Shown piece by piece: positions 27,120 through 36,488 of a stretch of DNA of 39,578 bases. The notes under the pieces are model-generated. The model made no database searches and had not been told where the DNA came from. It worked only from the letters and a program-made list of their open reading frames with translations. Source of the DNA: Flavobacteriales bacterium (GTDB lineage: Bacteria > Bacteroidota > Bacteroidia > Flavobacteriales_D > Crocinitomicaceae); the NCBI GenBank assembly GCA_003331365.1, contig QOQC01000007.1, forward strand, positions 1 to 39,578, read 5' to 3'. Position numbers and translations under genes: made by a program. Positions within the stretch are counted from its first letter, which is position 1. Each line of letters starts with the position of its first letter.

Positions 27120-28013
27120 TTATACCCTTTTTTCTAAATGTTCAGTTGCCTGGTAAATCCTTAATACCAATAGCCCGAAAGCGACACTTGAAACAATTAA
27201 AACGACGTTCGTCAAGCCATCTGTACCAAATGACAATCGTATCAGAATGGTACAAATCACAAAACCGGTATTTCGGATAAGCTGGCTATATCGCTCTGTG
27301 TATTGAAATGAAAGCAGTAAAATAAACACATCAGCCAAAATCAAGATGGTAAAAAATTCATTATAAAAAATGGCATTGAGCTCAAATGAGGTAATGACTG
27401 AAGTACTAAAAAACTGAATTTGGATCCATGAGAATAGTGTATATGAACTTGTAATTATTAAAACAGGTAGGAGAATCAGACTAACGGCTCTTTTAGAGTT
27501 GACGAAGCGTTTAAGATTTGTTGTTAGTTTACTTGGAACGATTTTACTCCGACTTTTATTAAACAGGTATATCAAGAAAAACAGAATCAAAATACCAACT
27601 AAATCATAAATGAGTTGAAGATTTTCGGCAGTACTGAACCAAGACGAAGCAAGTTCTATATGCGGTATATCTCCAAATATGCGACGTATGATAATCAGCG
27701 AAATGATTTCAAACTGCTTTGAAACTGAGGTCGTAAAGGAACGGGGTAAATAATGAACTAAGAGATAAATTTCGTAAATCAAAATAATTGAAAACGGCGT
27801 ATAAATTGCAGAAATGGGATCAGCTAACAGAAGATTATCCATTGGAGAATGGAATAAATCGTAATTCTTACCGAGAATGAGTAAAAGGTGAATTATGAAT
27901 CCTGCAACGGAGACGTTAATCGTAATTCTTTCAATTACATTCTTATTGTTTTCTGAAAATACACGAAAGAAATGTTTTTCGACCCAATCTTGCCAAGACG
28001 ACGTAGTAGACAT
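27120..28013 (-). CDS. Conserved integral membrane protein of unknown function
   Basis: A 297-aa protein from the ATG at 28013; a TTG three codons earlier is a weaker alternative start. There are about seven hydrophobic segments, near residues 32-52, 65-90, 135-155, 178-200, 218-238, 246-262 and 266-284. Conserved-looking polar motifs between segments are YLPRSFTTSVSKQFEIISLIIIRRIF (about 88-113; shown in part: YLPRSFTTSVSKQ) and RYSQLIRNTGFV. The arrangement is reminiscent of ion-channel-like membrane proteins, but I recognise no family with confidence. Convergent with the folD-S4 pair, 19 nt away. Confidence 0.7.
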   Translation of the reverse strand: MSTTSSWQDWVEKHFFRVFSENNKNVIERITINVSVAGFIIHLLLILGKNYDLFHSPMDNLLLADPISAIYTPFSIILIYEIYLLVHYLPRSFTTSVSKQFEIISLIIIRRIFGDIPHIELASSWFSTAENLQLIYDLVGILILFFLIYLFNKSRSKIVPSKLTTNLKRFVNSKRAVSLILLPVLIITSSYTLFSWIQIQFFSTSVITSFELNAIFYNEFFTILILADVFILLLSFQYTERYSQLIRNTGFVICTILIRLSFGTDGLTNVVLIVSSVAFGLLVLRIYQATEHLEKRV

Positions 28014-28133
28014 AACTCTCAAACGCCTTAAAACTATTTTTTGTTCTTACGAGAATTATATTTATAAATCTTGGATTGTATTTACTTAACTCTTATTTGT
28101 ATAATTGATAGACATCAAGGAAGAATGAATAAG

Positions 28134-28910
28134 TTATTTCTTCTCTGTAAAAACATACAACAACATGTGTGTTTTCTTTTTAGAATTGAGTTCTGAAGGA
28201 CCTGTGTAAATATAGTTTATCCTCAATTCCGGATGTTCTTTCTTGAAGGAGTTTATTGTTTTTTCCCAAACTAATTTGTCAGCCAAAAAAGGAAAATCAA
28301 ACTTGTACACACCATCAACAACCTCTTGTCCTTTTACTGGTGTATTTACATTACTGAAAGTTTTATCTGAGAAATCGATGATACAAAAAGAGGTCATTAC
28401 AGTAATAATTGTACCTATTCCAAGCGCAATTTTCACATCTTTAGTTAATCCAATTGATATTGACTTTTTATCAGAATCACCGAAATATTTGAATAGAATC
28501 CAAGAGGCAATCAGAACCAACCAAAATAAACCATGTTCGAGCAATTGAAAGCGGTCTCCGAAAACCTGATCTGCGATTGAGAATAAACTGAATAGAGTCA
28601 CAGATGAAAAAATAGCTCTAAAAAACCATTTCTCAGACAGGTCACTTTTTTTCTTAAAAAAATTAAATAGAGATAATAGATAAAAAACAAAATTAATGAC
28701 CTCCAATCCTGATACAACGGCCAACGCAAAAGAAGGAATAATCGGATTTTTTAATCCAAGTGAACCAAAAAACTTTACGAACAATGCAAAAAAGTCCTTA
28801 CCTACCCATAAGTGATGTACATCAGGGATTATTTTATCCATGACACTTAGTCCCCAGAAAAAAGTCCAGAAAACGAGGATAGATAATCGTATGATGGTTT
28901 TTTCTTTCAT
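28134..28910 (-). CDS. Membrane protein of unknown function, paralog B
   Basis: A 258-aa protein with about five hydrophobic segments and a soluble C-terminal domain of about 80 residues. It is clearly homologous along its whole length to the product of the gene just upstream. Shared motifs are LWVGKDFFA (near 35), SGLEV, a VFGDRFQLLEHGLFW block (near 118) and a tail with VYKFDFPFL and INYIYTGPSEL. The N-terminal part is faintly DoxX-like, an uncertain assignment. The start overlaps the upstream stop by 4 nt. No catalytic motif is evident. No gene is seen in the 120 bases between it and the next downstream gene. Confidence 0.75.
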   Translation of the reverse strand: MKEKTIIRLSILVFWTFFWGLSVMDKIIPDVHHLWVGKDFFALFVKFFGSLGLKNPIIPSFALAVVSGLEVINFVFYLLSLFNFFKKKSDLSEKWFFRAIFSSVTLFSLFSIADQVFGDRFQLLEHGLFWLVLIASWILFKYFGDSDKKSISIGLTKDVKIALGIGTIITVMTSFCIIDFSDKTFSNVNTPVKGQEVVDGVYKFDFPFLADKLVWEKTINSFKKEHPELRINYIYTGPSELNSKKKTHMLLYVFTEKK

Positions 28911-29713
28911 TCTCTGTCCTCGGTTACAATGTAAAAAATAAGAGCATCCGCCTTTTTCAGCCTCAACTCATTCGGAACGGTATAAATATGGTCGATTCTT
29001 TTGTTCGGATTTTCATTTTTGAATTTTTCAATTGTTTTTTCAAATACAGTACTCCCACCGAGGAAAGGAAAAGATACCTTGTAAATATCCTCACCCACCT
29101 TTTCGGCAATCACTGGCTCTGTCCTACGAAAAAAGAAATTTTCATTGTAACTAAATATTGAAAAACTGGTGGTAAAAACCAATAGTATAGAAACGATCGA
29201 AGCTCCAAGTATTTGTCGATTATTTAACACCAATCCTTGATTACCCTCCTTTGAACCCAAACGAATAAATACCAGCCATGTAAATAGTGATAAAGACCAA
29301 AATAAAGTATGTTCGAGAAGCTCAAATCGATCACCAAAAACATGATCACCGATAGAGAATATGGTAAAAGTTATGAGCGTAAAACACGTCCCAATCAAAA
29401 ACCAAGACCGAGATGATTCTATATTTTTTCGAAAAAAATGAATCAATGCTCCCGTAAAGAAAACAAAAGCAAAAACTTCTAAACCTGCAGCAATCACGAG
29501 TGCAAAGTCCGCAATAAATGGGGATTCCAATCCCGCTGAAGCGAAAAATTTCTGAAACTGAGCAAAACGATCTCTCCCTACCCATAAAAATAAGCTTCCT
29601 CCGATCATCTTATCAATGATATTCAAAAACCAGAAAAGAGACCAATAAACGAGAATTGAATAGCGAATCAGTTGACTCGTTGAAATGTTGTTTTTCCCTT
29701 TAAACAATGTCAT
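28907..29713 (-). CDS. Membrane protein of unknown function, paralog A
   Basis: A 268-aa product, homologous to the 258-aa protein downstream. It has the same order: N-terminal helix with YWSLFWFLNIIDKMI, LWVGRDRFAQF, AAGLEVFAFVFF, a DHVFGDRFELLEHTLFW block, then a soluble tail with IYKVSFPFL and IDHIYTVPNEL. The conserved Asp/Arg/Glu/His cluster within the membrane-proximal VFGDRF-LLEH motif suggests a functional site. First gene of a two-gene operon with 4-nt overlap. No family is assigned with confidence. Confidence 0.75.
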   Translation of the reverse strand: MTLFKGKNNISTSQLIRYSILVYWSLFWFLNIIDKMIGGSLFLWVGRDRFAQFQKFFASAGLESPFIADFALVIAAGLEVFAFVFFTGALIHFFRKNIESSRSWFLIGTCFTLITFTIFSIGDHVFGDRFELLEHTLFWSLSLFTWLVFIRLGSKEGNQGLVLNNRQILGASIVSILLVFTTSFSIFSYNENFFFRRTEPVIAEKVGEDIYKVSFPFLGGSTVFEKTIEKFKNENPNKRIDHIYTVPNELRLKKADALIFYIVTEDRE

Positions 29714-29764
29714 AAAGAATTTTTATGGGTCCGAATTAGAATTAACTTTCAAAAAGAAATTAAA

Positions 29765-30844
29765 TCATTTTAAATATCTAAAATCTTGACCGTTTTTGAT
29801 GGATTTTACGGTTTCGAGAATCATTCGAATACTATTCTCTACATCTTCCTTATGAACCATCTCAACGGTCGTATGCATGTAACGCAAGGGAAGTGAAATC
29901 AGCGCACTTGTAACTCCATCATTCGAGTAGGCAAAAGCATCCGTATCAGTTCCTGTTGAACGCGAAACTACAGCTCTTTGAAAAGGGATTTTCTTTTTTT
30001 CAGCAGTAGAAATGATTTGTTTTAAAAAATTATTTTGAACTGCCGGTCCATAGGTGAGTACTGGTCCATCACCTGATTTTAGATCACCATTTTCTATTTT
30101 ATTGACCATCGGTGTATTTGTGTCGTGACAAACATCGGTTACCAGAGCAACGTTTGGTTTTATTCGTTCTGCAATCATTTGAGCGCCTCGCAATCCAATC
30201 TCCTCTTGAACTGAGTTTACAACGTATAAACTAAATGGTAATTTCGTTTTTGACTCTTTGAGTAACCTAGCAACTTCTGCAATCATAAACCCTCCCATTC
30301 TGTTGTCTAATGCACGACCAACATATTTGTTTTTGTTGAGTATCATGAACTCATCCTCAAAGGTTGCTACACAACCTACATGAATCCCCATTGCCTCAAC
30401 TTCTTCTTTTGAAGTACAACCACAATCCAAGAATATATTTTTCAGACTCGGAGTTTCCTCTTTGCCTTTTCGCATATGAATTGCAGGCCATCCGAATACC
30501 GCCTTTACAGTGCCTTTATCCGTGTGAATGTTGACCCGTTTTGAAGGAGCTATCATGTGATCGGAACCACCATTACGCATCAAATAAATAAACCCATCCT
30601 TTGTAATGTAATGCACGAACCAAGAAATCTCATCGGCATGAGCTTCAATTACCACTTTATACTCTTTACCTGGATTAATAATTCCTGCTACACTTCCGTA
30701 ATTGTCCACAATGTATTCATCTACATATGGCTTGATGTAATCCAGCCAAAGCTTTTGTCCCTCGGATTCAAATCCCGTTGGACTTGGATTATTTAAATAT
30801 TTTTCAAGGAATTTTTCAGATTTTGTCGTTATTATTTTTTTCAT
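29765..30844 (-). CDS. M42-family glutamyl/tetrahedral aminopeptidase (FrvX-like)
   Basis: A 359-aa dinuclear metallo-aminopeptidase that trims peptides from the N-terminus, usually a cytosolic TET-type dodecamer. All expected metal and catalytic residues are visible: H69 (EAHADE), D180 (LDNRMGG), E214 and E215 (VQEEIGLRG), D237 (VTDVCHD) and H324 (RYMHTTVEM). The length matches M42 members. No signal peptide. The gene is separated by one base from the large adhesin gene upstream and is probably co-transcribed with it, although the functional tie is unclear. Confidence 0.95.
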   Translation of the reverse strand: MKKIITTKSEKFLEKYLNNPSPTGFESEGQKLWLDYIKPYVDEYIVDNYGSVAGIINPGKEYKVVIEAHADEISWFVHYITKDGFIYLMRNGGSDHMIAPSKRVNIHTDKGTVKAVFGWPAIHMRKGKEETPSLKNIFLDCGCTSKEEVEAMGIHVGCVATFEDEFMILNKNKYVGRALDNRMGGFMIAEVARLLKESKTKLPFSLYVVNSVQEEIGLRGAQMIAERIKPNVALVTDVCHDTNTPMVNKIENGDLKSGDGPVLTYGPAVQNNFLKQIISTAEKKKIPFQRAVVSRSTGTDTDAFAYSNDGVTSALISLPLRYMHTTVEMVHKEDVENSIRMILETVKSIKNGQDFRYLK

Positions 30845-30845
30845 T

Positions 30846-33800
30846 CTACCTCATTAAAGTTACATTTCCTTTCACTATTGAATTTAACCCTCCAACACAA
30901 GTGACATCGAGATAGTAATCGTAGACATCAGGTTGAAGCTGAACCCCACGAAATGTACCATCCCAACCGATATCGATGTTGGTTGATTCAAAAACCATTT
31001 CTCCCCAGCGATCAAAGACCCTGAAAATCATTTTTTCAATATCAATCCCTCGGACATAAAGAACATCATTGTTCATGTCTCCATTCGGGGAAAATGCATT
31101 CGGTAAAAATACAGTTTGACCCTCACATATGTTTTCATAAATCTTAATCTCAACTGTATCTTCTCGTGAACAGATGCCATCGGAAACGGTCAGCGTGTAG
31201 ATTATATCCTCCTCAATGACCGCATCGGTTTGTTGGTTTGTTGGTGCGTTTAGTCCAGTTTCAGGTGTCCATTGATATGAACTTAGACCGGATGGTGATC
31301 CAAATAAAGTAACAGTCCCTCCCTGGGCAACTGCATATTGAGATGCCGAGGCAATGACTAAAGTTGAATCTATGTCAGAAACATTGATAAAGATAGAATC
31401 CTCAACAATACACCCCTCTGGTGAAGTTCCAGTTACTGATATGTATTGAGAAAATAATGGATTCCCTTGAACCGTTTCAGTATTTCCAGGATTGATCAAA
31501 GCCGTATTCGGTTCCCATTCGTAGTCCAAGGATATCGAAGGATTCAAATTGGTAACAGTAATATCTACAACATCACCCACACATATAGAATCTTGAGAAC
31601 TCAAGGAAAGTTCTGGTTCGATAAATATAAATACAACACTGTCGATTATCGAACAATCCGAATTACTTGCTTCAATATAATAATAGCCTTCAGTTGGGTT
31701 ATCGATGATGACGTTTGGATCACTTAATGTATTATTTAAAGTGTCTGTAAAGAGATTATTAGTGGACCAAATAAACTGAGTGGAACCCGAAGTGGTTGGG
31801 CTCAAAGTGGTTGGAGTCGGGACACACAATTCTATGGTGTCGACTAAATCAATCGTAGGTTCAGGTGTTACAATTATTTGGGCTGAATCCGCAGCAAAAA
31901 CACCACAAAAGTTATCATAAACATAGAGGAAAGCAAAATAAGTACCCGCCGTATTGTAAGTGAATGTTGGATCAAAGTTGAGTGAATCAACCATGCCATT
32001 TCCAAAGTCCCACATAAAATCGGAATCAGGTAATGAATTATTGGTGAAATTAACATTTACAGGTGCGCAACCTTGAGTATTATCGAGGGTGAAATCGGCA
32101 ATTGGTTCTTCACTGAAATCAACAAAAACACTGTCATTAATCGTACAATACCCATTGGTAAGTTGAACATAATATGTTCCAACATTGGTCACTACAATGG
32201 TTGAATCATTTGCGGGATTCAGAACATTTGAAAAATCCGAAACATCAGACCAAGTGAAGCTATTTGCTGTACCATTAGAATTCGCTACTAATGTGGTATT
32301 TGGCTGATTGCAAATATATAAGGAGTCCAAGCTTTCAATGGTCACATCTGGAACAATCGTGATATTTGCAAAAGCGGTATCAGAAACTGGACAAATTGAA
32401 TCGAATATATACAATGAAATATTGTACTGCCCTGGTATGGTGTATTCAATTACAGGTTCAAAAGTTGTTGAATCCACATTACCATTTCCAAAATCCCAAA
32501 GGAAATAACTGGTTTGCACTGATAAATTATCAAATCCCACTGTTAAAGGTGCACAACCTATGGTATCCAATAATTGAAATTCAGCCTCAGGAGGTGCCTC
32601 AAATAGCACATTGACGGTATCTTGAGCAGTACAAAAGCCATTATCAACTTGAATGTAATAAATTCCGGAAGTCGTAACCGTAATCACAGAATCAGTTGGT
32701 GCATTCAATGGATTTGAAAAGTTTGAATTTTCTGACCAAATGAACGTATTTGCAGTTCCGTAAGAATTTACTGAAATATCAATTGGATCATTGTTACAAA
32801 CGCTTATCGGATCTATGACTTCTGCTAGCACAGAATCTACCACAGTTACTATAATTTGGGCAGTATCGGTAAGTTGACAAATACTATCAGTGACATATAA
32901 ATTCACCTCGTAAATACCGGCGTCTGTATAAGTAATGACCGGGTTGAAAGTTGTAGAATCCAATTCTCCATCACCAAAATCCCACAAATAAGTGTCAGTT
33001 GAAGAAGATGTATTGTCAAAAGTCACCGTAAAATCATTACATCCAATGGTTTGGTCTGCGGTAAACTCTGCAAGGGGTAATAAACCTGAATCAAATTTAT
33101 ACACTACCGCATTACAATTTGAGCTGTTATTTACAGCTGAATATGCACCTGCAGAGGTAGGAAAATCATCATTACTCCCGCACCCGGCGCAAACACACTG
33201 ATATACAATTCCATTTTTATCAAATCTAGACGTGCCTCCATCTACATGCTCATCAGAAACTGGTCCACCAATGTATGAACCATATAAAATGTTTGACATA
33301 TCAGCTTTCATCACCATCAAATAAAATTCTGCACCACCTGCCGGTGTGGCTTGAAGCGCATCTACCGTGACTGGCATACCATTAAGTTGGGCATTGGCCT
33401 GAAGAATATTTGCACCCCACCCTGAAACATAAATATTACCGCAATTGTCCACAAGAAAGGCGGCTGGGGAAATTTGTATGTTTGAGCTACCGTTACCAAA
33501 TCGAGTAGATGCCAAGTTTGTAGAAAGTAAAGAATCCAATTTGATTACGAAATTACTACTTGAACCATTTGAATAGGAAGCATTGTTGATAGGGAAATTT
33601 CCACCTACGGATTGACCCAAAAGAAATATATTATTGATTCGATCGATTTCAACAAAAAATACCTGATCGTATTGATTCATTCCGATATAGCTAGCATTGA
33701 CAATACTATTCCCTCCTGAAGGAACTTTGACAACAAAACCATCTGTTGAACCACCTCCACTACTTGGTTGCAGTCCACCTGCCGTTCCCGGGATGTTGGT

Positions 33801-35414
33801 TGACTCTGTACCACCTGCAAATACAAAATTTCCACTCAAATCCATTTTTACTGAATAGCAGGCATCGTCCTGAGATCCGCCGTAATAACTTGAAAACAAT
33901 AATTGACTAAAGTCTGATGAAAGCATAAAAATCACACCATCCTGATTACCTGCATTCGAGTTTTGAAATGCATTGACCGTAGGGAAATTAGTTGATTTGG
34001 TACAAGAGGCTACAACCACATTATTTGAAGCGTCAAGTGTAATTTCTCCTCGAAATTGATCTCCATAATTTGATACGATACCGGTGTAAGCTCCTACATT
34101 ATCATAAGGCAATAATGCGGCCTCATAATTCATTCCATCATTTCCAGAACCACCAACGAATGTAGAACCCATTAGCGTAGTACCATTAGCACTAAATTTT
34201 GACACATATAAATCAACACCTTGATTATCGTGGGTTACTCCGTTGAATTGCAACTGTGCCGCAGTTCCTCCGTTGTGGGTGGCATCATATGCCCCCGCAC
34301 TCGTCGGAAAATCTGCGCTTGAGGTTGACCCAAATACATAAATATTATCATTGAGATCACAGATCAAACTGTGAGCTGCTTCGGTCCCGGCATTGTTATT
34401 TCCTCCTCCTAAAAATGTACTCCAAAGCATATTCGTGCCATCAGGAGAAAATTTAGTGATGAATACATCCGTGACCCCATAAGCTCCATTAAGAACAGTG
34501 AAATTTGAATTAATATCATAAGCTGTACCACTTGGCATAGGATAATTGTTGCCATACACCATTCCCCCAGCATAGGCAGAACCATCATAACCATAGGTCG
34601 CTGTCATTCCAAAATTATCAGAAAAGGCTGCATTATAGGTAGCAAAAATGAGAACGGGATCTATGATAAGTGTTTTACTTTTATCATACTTGCCCAATTG
34701 AAATGAAATGTTCTCCCCTGCTAAAACAAACTCACAATCCACCTCTACCTTTTGTCCATCAATAAGCTGGTAAGCATAGGGATGTTCTTCAAAAATTTTA
34801 CCTAGGTTGGTCGTAATTTCCACATCTCCAGCATCATTGACTATTAAGGATTCTTGCCCTGCATAATTCAATTGAATTATTTGATGTGATTGAAATGGTG
34901 AAATGATAAATTCATACTTAAACTGCCCCCCTTGATTTTGGACATTTAGATCAATTCCATCATAAAGGTTTTTTAATACCGCATTACCGTATGAGTGAAC
35001 GTTTGAGGCCCATTTAGAACGATCATTCCCTTTGAAATAATTAAAATAAAATGAGCTTTCATCATTTTTTTCAATAGCTGAAATTTGATTACTCCCAACA
35101 AAATTTAGATGAACAAGTTTTTCCTTTATTTCAAAACCTGCATCCGAATCAAAGTTTCCATGATTATCGTGCATAGCAGCATAATCTTGGAGGTGATATA
35201 CAAACTTGTTTTGTTGAATCCACACTTTTCCGCCTTCAATAGATGATTGAAACAAAACTGGAGCAGGCCATTGACCTTTATTTTCAAGTAAACTTGATTT
35301 GGTTTGACCATGAACATGCTTGTGGTGACTGTGATCATCATTCAGTTTGGGTTGTGCCATCAGGAAATTTAGAGCGGATAGGACACAAAAAATGGAAATA
35401 AGTATCGTTCTCAT
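30846..35414 (-). CDS. Giant secreted adhesin: DUF7948/SBBP repeats, PKD/Ig modules, type B T9SS domain
   Basis: A 1522-aa surface protein. Signal peptide 1-20 (ending LMAQ). Residues about 40-255 fit the DUF7948 N-terminal domain (ENKGQWPAPVLFQ). About 255-775 hold SBBP-like beta-propeller repeats (FATYNAAFSDNFG, WSTFLGGGNNNAG, LLFSSYYGGSQDDACYS). Three composite modules follow, each a PKD domain with the WDFG(D/N)G motif plus an Ig-like domain. Their WDFG motifs lie exactly 486 bp apart. A further Ig-like region precedes the C-terminal type B gliding-motility-type sorting domain (about 1430-1522: VFLPNAFSPNGDMNND, VFDRWGEMVFES, GVQLQPDVYDYYL). It is likely exported by T9SS and anchored or released at the surface for adhesion, gliding or substrate contact; the exact role is unknown. 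Confidence 0.88.
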   Translation of the reverse strand: MRTILISIFCVLSALNFLMAQPKLNDDHSHHKHVHGQTKSSLLENKGQWPAPVLFQSSIEGGKVWIQQNKFVYHLQDYAAMHDNHGNFDSDAGFEIKEKLVHLNFVGSNQISAIEKNDESSFYFNYFKGNDRSKWASNVHSYGNAVLKNLYDGIDLNVQNQGGQFKYEFIISPFQSHQIIQLNYAGQESLIVNDAGDVEITTNLGKIFEEHPYAYQLIDGQKVEVDCEFVLAGENISFQLGKYDKSKTLIIDPVLIFATYNAAFSDNFGMTATYGYDGSAYAGGMVYGNNYPMPSGTAYDINSNFTVLNGAYGVTDVFITKFSPDGTNMLWSTFLGGGNNNAGTEAAHSLICDLNDNIYVFGSTSSADFPTSAGAYDATHNGGTAAQLQFNGVTHDNQGVDLYVSKFSANGTTLMGSTFVGGSGNDGMNYEAALLPYDNVGAYTGIVSNYGDQFRGEITLDASNNVVVASCTKSTNFPTVNAFQNSNAGNQDGVIFMLSSDFSQLLFSSYYGGSQDDACYSVKMDLSGNFVFAGGTESTNIPGTAGGLQPSSGGGSTDGFVVKVPSGGNSIVNASYIGMNQYDQVFFVEIDRINNIFLLGQSVGGNFPINNASYSNGSSSNFVIKLDSLLSTNLASTRFGNGSSNIQISPAAFLVDNCGNIYVSGWGANILQANAQLNGMPVTVDALQATPAGGAEFYLMVMKADMSNILYGSYIGGPVSDEHVDGGTSRFDKNGIVYQCVCAGCGSNDDFPTSAGAYSAVNNSSNCNAVVYKFDSGLLPLAEFTADQTIGCNDFTVTFDNTSSSTDTYLWDFGDGELDSTTFNPVITYTDAGIYEVNLYVTDSICQLTDTAQIIVTVVDSVLAEVIDPISVCNNDPIDISVNSYGTANTFIWSENSNFSNPLNAPTDSVITVTTSGIYYIQVDNGFCTAQDTVNVLFEAPPEAEFQLLDTIGCAPLTVGFDNLSVQTSYFLWDFGNGNVDSTTFEPVIEYTIPGQYNISLYIFDSICPVSDTAFANITIVPDVTIESLDSLYICNQPNTTLVANSNGTANSFTWSDVSDFSNVLNPANDSTIVVTNVGTYYVQLTNGYCTINDSVFVDFSEEPIADFTLDNTQGCAPVNVNFTNNSLPDSDFMWDFGNGMVDSLNFDPTFTYNTAGTYFAFLYVYDNFCGVFAADSAQIIVTPEPTIDLVDTIELCVPTPTTLSPTTSGSTQFIWSTNNLFTDTLNNTLSDPNVIIDNPTEGYYYIEASNSDCSIIDSVVFIFIEPELSLSSQDSICVGDVVDITVTNLNPSISLDYEWEPNTALINPGNTETVQGNPLFSQYISVTGTSPEGCIVEDSIFINVSDIDSTLVIASASQYAVAQGGTVTLFGSPSGLSSYQWTPETGLNAPTNQQTDAVIEEDIIYTLTVSDGICSREDTVEIKIYENICEGQTVFLPNAFSPNGDMNNDVLYVRGIDIEKMIFRVFDRWGEMVFESTNIDIGWDGTFRGVQLQPDVYDYYLDVTCVGGLNSIVKGNVTLMR
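31613..33070 (-). repeat. Three 486-bp PKD plus Ig-like composite repeats
   Basis: WDFG-motif coding segments sit at 32968-32984, 32482-32498 and 31996-32012, exactly 486 bp (162 codons) apart. Each PKD module is followed by an Ig-like module with a C-N-(x)n-F-W-S-(x)n-Y-Y-I/V-x-x-x-N/S pattern. Unit boundaries are approximate. Confidence 0.8.
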
Positions 35415-35453
35415 GAAAAGTGTAAGTGCAAGCTAAGATACAACAAAAAAAAA

Positions 35454-35461
35454 CAAAAATA
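35454..35461 (-). promoter_or_regulatory. Possible -7 element (TATTTTTG) for the adhesin-M42 operon
   Basis: An exact TAnnTTTG match on the minus strand, 39 nt before the ATG at 35414. The only nearby TTG is 12 nt upstream, shorter than usual, so the call is tentative. Confidence 0.35.
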
Positions 35462-35538
35462 TACTTTATTGTACAACGCTTTTTAGGGCAGTAGATGATA
35501 ATTAATTAATTTCGTTTTTTTAATATAATTTTCATCTC

Positions 35539-36486
35539 ATGGATACTCCAATTACAAAACTTTTTAAAGTTAAATATCCATTGATTCAAGCGGGAATGAT
35601 TTGGTGTTCTGGTTGGAGACTTGCCTCTGCTGTATCGAATGCTGGTGGTCTTGGAATTATCGGTTCTGGATCTATGTATCCGGATGTCTTGGATGAGCAT
35701 GTTAAGAAATGTAAATCTAATACCAAGAATCCATTTGCGGTGAATTTACCGATGCTTTATCCAAATATTGAAGAACATATTGAAACTATTATTAAAAATA
35801 AAGTTCCAATTGTATTTACCTCTGCCGGAAACCCTAAAACATACACTGAACGATTAAAATCAAATGGAATCGTAGTTGTACATGTGATTTCGAGTGTAAA
35901 ATTTGCCTTAAAAGCTGAAGAGGCAGGAGTAGATGCTATTGTAGCTGAAGGTTTTGAAGCTGGTGGCCATAATGGGCATGATGAAACAACTACCCTTTGT
36001 TTGATTCCAATGGTAAAAAAAGCAGTGAAGATACCTGTAATTGCTGCAGGTGGAATTGGAGATGGGAAATCTATGCTTGCTTGTATGGCTTTAGGGGCTG
36101 ATGGTGTTCAAATTGGCAGTCGCTTTGTTGCAAGTGAGGAGTCAAGTGCCCATATAAATTTCAAAAATGCTGTATTGAATTGTAAAGAAGGAGACACCAA
36201 ATTGACATTAAAAGAATTAACTCCTGTTAGGCTCATCAAGAATGATTTTTATCACAAAATAGAAAATGCTTATAAAAATAATGCATCAACCGAAGAGCTA
36301 CAGGAATTATTGGGTAGGGGTCGAGCTAAAAAAGGAATGTTCATCGGCGACATGGAGAATGGGGAACTTGAAATAGGTCAAGTTTCAGGAATGCTGGATA
36401 AAATAATGCCAGCCGGAGAAATTGTCAAAGAGATTATTAATGAGTTTTTTGATACACAAAATAACATCAATCAAATCAAAATATAA
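35539..36486 (+). CDS. FMN-dependent nitronate monooxygenase / FabK-like enoyl-ACP reductase
   Basis: A 315-aa TIM-barrel flavoprotein. N-terminal KYPLIQAGMIWCSGWRLASAVSNAGGLG, here quoted in part (YPLIQAGMIWCSGWRLA), is the usual start of the NMO/FabK family. EGFEAGGHNGHDET carries the conserved H144. AAGGIGDGKSM and GVQIGSRF bind the FMN phosphate. The two functions cannot be separated safely by eye: nitronate oxidation or enoyl-ACP reduction with NAD(P)H. No fatty-acid genes are adjacent. It precedes two M16 peptidase genes by 2 nt and is probably the first gene of that operon. Confidence 0.88.
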   Translation: MDTPITKLFKVKYPLIQAGMIWCSGWRLASAVSNAGGLGIIGSGSMYPDVLDEHVKKCKSNTKNPFAVNLPMLYPNIEEHIETIIKNKVPIVFTSAGNPKTYTERLKSNGIVVVHVISSVKFALKAEEAGVDAIVAEGFEAGGHNGHDETTTLCLIPMVKKAVKIPVIAAGGIGDGKSMLACMALGADGVQIGSRFVASEESSAHINFKNAVLNCKEGDTKLTLKELTPVRLIKNDFYHKIENAYKNNASTEELQELLGRGRAKKGMFIGDMENGELEIGQVSGMLDKIMPAGEIVKEIINEFFDTQNNINQIKI

Positions 36487-36488
36487 GC

